6,241 nucleotides of DNA. It comes from Candidatus Latescibacterota bacterium. Lineage in GTDB: Bacteria; Latescibacterota; UBA2968; GCA-2709665. The number at the start of each line of letters is the position of its first letter. Position 1 is the stretch's first letter. This document shows positions 4,296 through 6,241 of this stretch, piece after piece. The notes under the pieces were generated by a model, which saw nothing but the letters and a program-made list of their open reading frames with translations, made no database searches and had not been told where the DNA came from. Position numbers and translations under genes: made by a program. The stretch covers positions 1 to 6,241 of the forward strand of contig JASLMQ010000297.1 in NCBI GenBank assembly GCA_030746455.1, in the 5' to 3' direction.

Positions 4296-6241
4296 TCATT
4301 GGACATCGATCACCGACAGTCCGTCCATATTCACGATCACATCATCAGAGGGAACCGTCTGTTCCCGACCCAGGACGACGCAGCTGGTATCGGGCCGTTG
4401 GACATTGAGCACCTGGTCGCCATCGATCCGGAGCGTTGAGCCTTCAACCATCAGGACTCCCATTGGCTCGCCCGACCGGTCGTAGCGAACTGCGGCCAGC
4501 CTTGCGTCGCAGGCGAATCCGTCGAACTCCCGGAGCGTACCCGGCTGACCTTGCGCCAGGACCATGTCGCGGCCATCGGGCAGCGTGATCTCCATGGCGA
4601 AGCCCCTATCGGTCGCCAGGGAAGGTGCGTTGGCGGAGCCGGGGAGCAGCCTGGCCGATACCTCCGGGGTCTTCCCCTTCCGATAGGGGAACAGGACCGT
4701 GGCCACTCCGGCGGGCAGCGGACCGTTGTGCCCGAACACGGCGCATTCGGTGGGTACGAGAGGGTTCCCAAAACCGCCGGACACGAATCCCTGCCAATAG
4801 TTGGCCTCGGGTCGGGCATCACCTTTGACAATCGTGGCCCTCCAAGGCCTGTCGCTTCTGGGAAGAATCAAGAGCTCGGCGTTCTCGGCCGCGTTGACCA
4901 CGGCCTGCTGCTCCTCGAGGACGCGGGCCGAGCTGGTCGGCGTGAAGTGGAAGAGGAGCTGAAGATCGTGATCCCCCGCTCTGCCGTCCCTGGGACGGAC
5001 GATGTCCCAGACGAGCCAGTAGGGCGTACCGGTCGCGGGTTTGAGGAACAGAACACGACGCTCCTGGGCAGCCGGGGCGACGTGGGCATCCGCGGACTCG
5101 TAGTCCTGCCGGTACCTGCGATCGTAGCACGTCTCCGCGTAGTCGTAGCCCTCTGTGGTCAGCCACCGGTTGTCCACCGGCGTATTCCCAAAGGCCCGCC
5201 AGCCGATGAGGCCATCGCCGTCGGGCGTATCGGGGATCTGTGCCAGATCATCCACCATGAGCAGGTTGTGGCTCCGGGGGTGGCTGATGTAGTACTTCCG
5301 ATCGGCTGCGCCAAAGCCGGTCCCGACATAGCCCGCGTCGCACAGCAAAGTGGATCCGTAGGCGGTGAGCACCACGTTCATTTGATCCATGTGGTTGTGA
5401 GAACTGGTGTTGCGGCCGCCGTCGAAGATGAGGTGTAGATCGTCGGGCTGCCATCCGGTGCGCATGACCATGAAGCCCGACCACGGGAAGTTCCTCGATA
5501 GCTCGGGCGGCGGCCGGCCCTCTGCTCCACGGGTATGGATGTACTGGAGATGCGGGTCATCGGGGTAGAGCTCGCAGGCCATCTGGATGTAGCCGCCGAA
5601 TCTTGCCGCTGGTTCCTCCGGATCGAACCGTTCGCCGTGGCCCTGGTCGTTGATCCGGGGGAAGTTGCCCATGGGTTTTGTGAACCATATGTTGAAGTCG
5701 AAGCACTTGCGGAACTTCTCGAGGTAGCCGCCCATGTCCTTGCCCTGAGCGGCGGCCTCCCGGGCGGCTTCGGCGAAGCGGCTGTGGCGGTGGTAGCACA
5801 GCTCGTTGTAAGCTCCGTCGGGATAGTGGCAATCGTCCATGAAGCTCATGAGCGCCCAGGGGGCGTTGTCGCTCATCTCGGCGACTTCTCGGATCTCCGG
5901 AAGCCAGTTCCCCGCCTGGATGAGCCACACATACTTGGGATGCACGCCGTTCTGTCGATCGCGCACGTTCTGGACGTAGCGCGTGAGGATCAGGGCGAGC
6001 TTTAGGGCCTCCACCCTTTCCCGATCCGAGATGCTCGCGCAGCCGCCCGTGGTCTTCACGACGTTCCAGATCGCCTCGACCATCCCGTGGCGTACGCCAG
6101 AGGACCATCCCCAGGAATGGGTGGAGTGGGTTTGGCCGAAAGATGCGCTCGTGTAGTACTCGTTCGGGTAGCCCTCTTCGGCGTAGAAGGCTTTCGGGAA
6201 CGGACCCCAGACCTCGATCCACCGGTGGATCAGGCCCATCG
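4296..6241 (-). CDS. Heparinase II/III-like polysaccharide lyase, N-terminus outside the window
   Basis: The frame is open to the right edge, so the 647 residues counted from the ATG at 6239 are probably not the whole protein; family members usually have a longer helical toroid in front. The helical part (about 1-230) includes NEYYTSASFGQTHSTHSW (26-43). It leads into the heparinase II/III beta-sandwich signature: NTSSHNHMDQ at 277-286 (H281, H283, D285), then AYGSTLLCDAGY, and HPRSHNLLMVDD with H324. In the family this H-x-H-x-D block and the following G-x-x-x-L-x-D-x-G-Y contribute active-site and metal-site residues. The C-terminal third is beta-rich and ends in VIVNMDGLSVIDVQ. Such enzymes eliminate at uronic acids in heparin-like, alginate-like or other acidic glycans; the substrate is not evident. 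Any signal peptide would be off the edge. It is the first visible gene of the operon. Confidence 0.86.
   Translation of the reverse strand, partial: MGLIHRWIEVWGPFPKAFYAEEGYPNEYYTSASFGQTHSTHSWGWSSGVRHGMVEAIWNVVKTTGGCASISDRERVEALKLALILTRYVQNVRDRQNGVHPKYVWLIQAGNWLPEIREVAEMSDNAPWALMSFMDDCHYPDGAYNELCYHRHSRFAEAAREAAAQGKDMGGYLEKFRKCFDFNIWFTKPMGNFPRINDQGHGERFDPEEPAARFGGYIQMACELYPDDPHLQYIHTRGAEGRPPPELSRNFPWSGFMVMRTGWQPDDLHLIFDGGRNTSSHNHMDQMNVVLTAYGSTLLCDAGYVGTGFGAADRKYYISHPRSHNLLMVDDLAQIPDTPDGDGLIGWRAFGNTPVDNRWLTTEGYDYAETCYDRRYRQDYESADAHVAPAAQERRVLFLKPATGTPYWLVWDIVRPRDGRAGDHDLQLLFHFTPTSSARVLEEQQAVVNAAENAELLILPRSDRPWRATIVKGDARPEANYWQGFVSGGFGNPLVPTECAVFGHNGPLPAGVATVLFPYRKGKTPEVSARLLPGSANAPSLATDRGFAMEITLPDGRDMVLAQGQPGTLREFDGFACDARLAAVRYDRSGEPMGVLMVEGSTLRIDGDQVLNVQRPDTSCVVLGREQTVPSDDVIVNMDGLSVIDVQ

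Noticed and set aside
3669..4439. Plus-strand open frame of 256 codons opposite the oxidoreductase and the lyase end
   Set aside because: It is the complement of the well-supported Rossmann-fold gene, with no independent start signal or domain.
4551..5438. Plus-strand open frame of 295 codons opposite the lyase
   Set aside because: It is antisense to the heparinase signature region and has no recognisable motif.

Overview
The window is a GC-rich bacterial segment in which every supported gene lies on the minus strand and reads from right to left. In order of transcription it holds: a heparinase II/III-like polysaccharide lyase whose N-terminus lies beyond the right edge, a Gfo/Idh/MocA-type oxidoreductase, a secreted galactose-mutarotase-like (DUF4380-type) protein, a sialidase-like Asp-box propeller with a C-terminal LamG/concanavalin-like domain, and, cut by the left edge, the first 13 codons of a probable calcineurin-like metallophosphoesterase. 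The gaps are 72, 109 and 25 bases, and the last pair overlaps by 4 bases (GTGA). This looks like one operon. No promoter, tRNA, rRNA, CRISPR array or mobile element is visible.

The gene content suggests an environmental heterotroph that degrades complex acidic polysaccharides. Clusters of heparinase-like lyases, large Gfo/Idh/MocA families, DUF4380 proteins and BNR-LamG proteins are typical of Planctomycetota, Verrucomicrobiota/Lentisphaerota, Hydrogenedentota, Armatimonadota and similar phyla. This placement is an inference from gene families and composition; the window contains no phylogenetic marker. Clear Shine-Dalgarno sequences precede several starts.

Region by region: 4296-6241 is the lyase. 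4224-4295 is a short spacer ending in a perfect AGGAGG that points to a TTG start for the oxidoreductase (2979-4223). 2870-2978 is the longest non-coding gap and holds two back-to-back hairpins bracketed by a 9-base direct repeat. 1877-2869 is the mutarotase-like gene, 37-1851 the sialidase-like gene, and 1-40 the phosphoesterase start.

A plausible joint role is stepwise breakdown of a uronic-acid-containing glycan: the lyase cleaves the chain, the mutarotase-like protein binds or epimerises a released sugar, the propeller-LamG protein binds or cleaves another linkage, and the oxidoreductase acts on the monosaccharide. The substrate cannot be read from the sequence. The most unusual points are that the oxidoreductase lacks the family's EKP motif (it has A-V-P), that the propeller protein has Asp boxes but no visible sialidase N-terminal arginine motif or signal peptide, and that the predicted compartments of the neighbours do not match.
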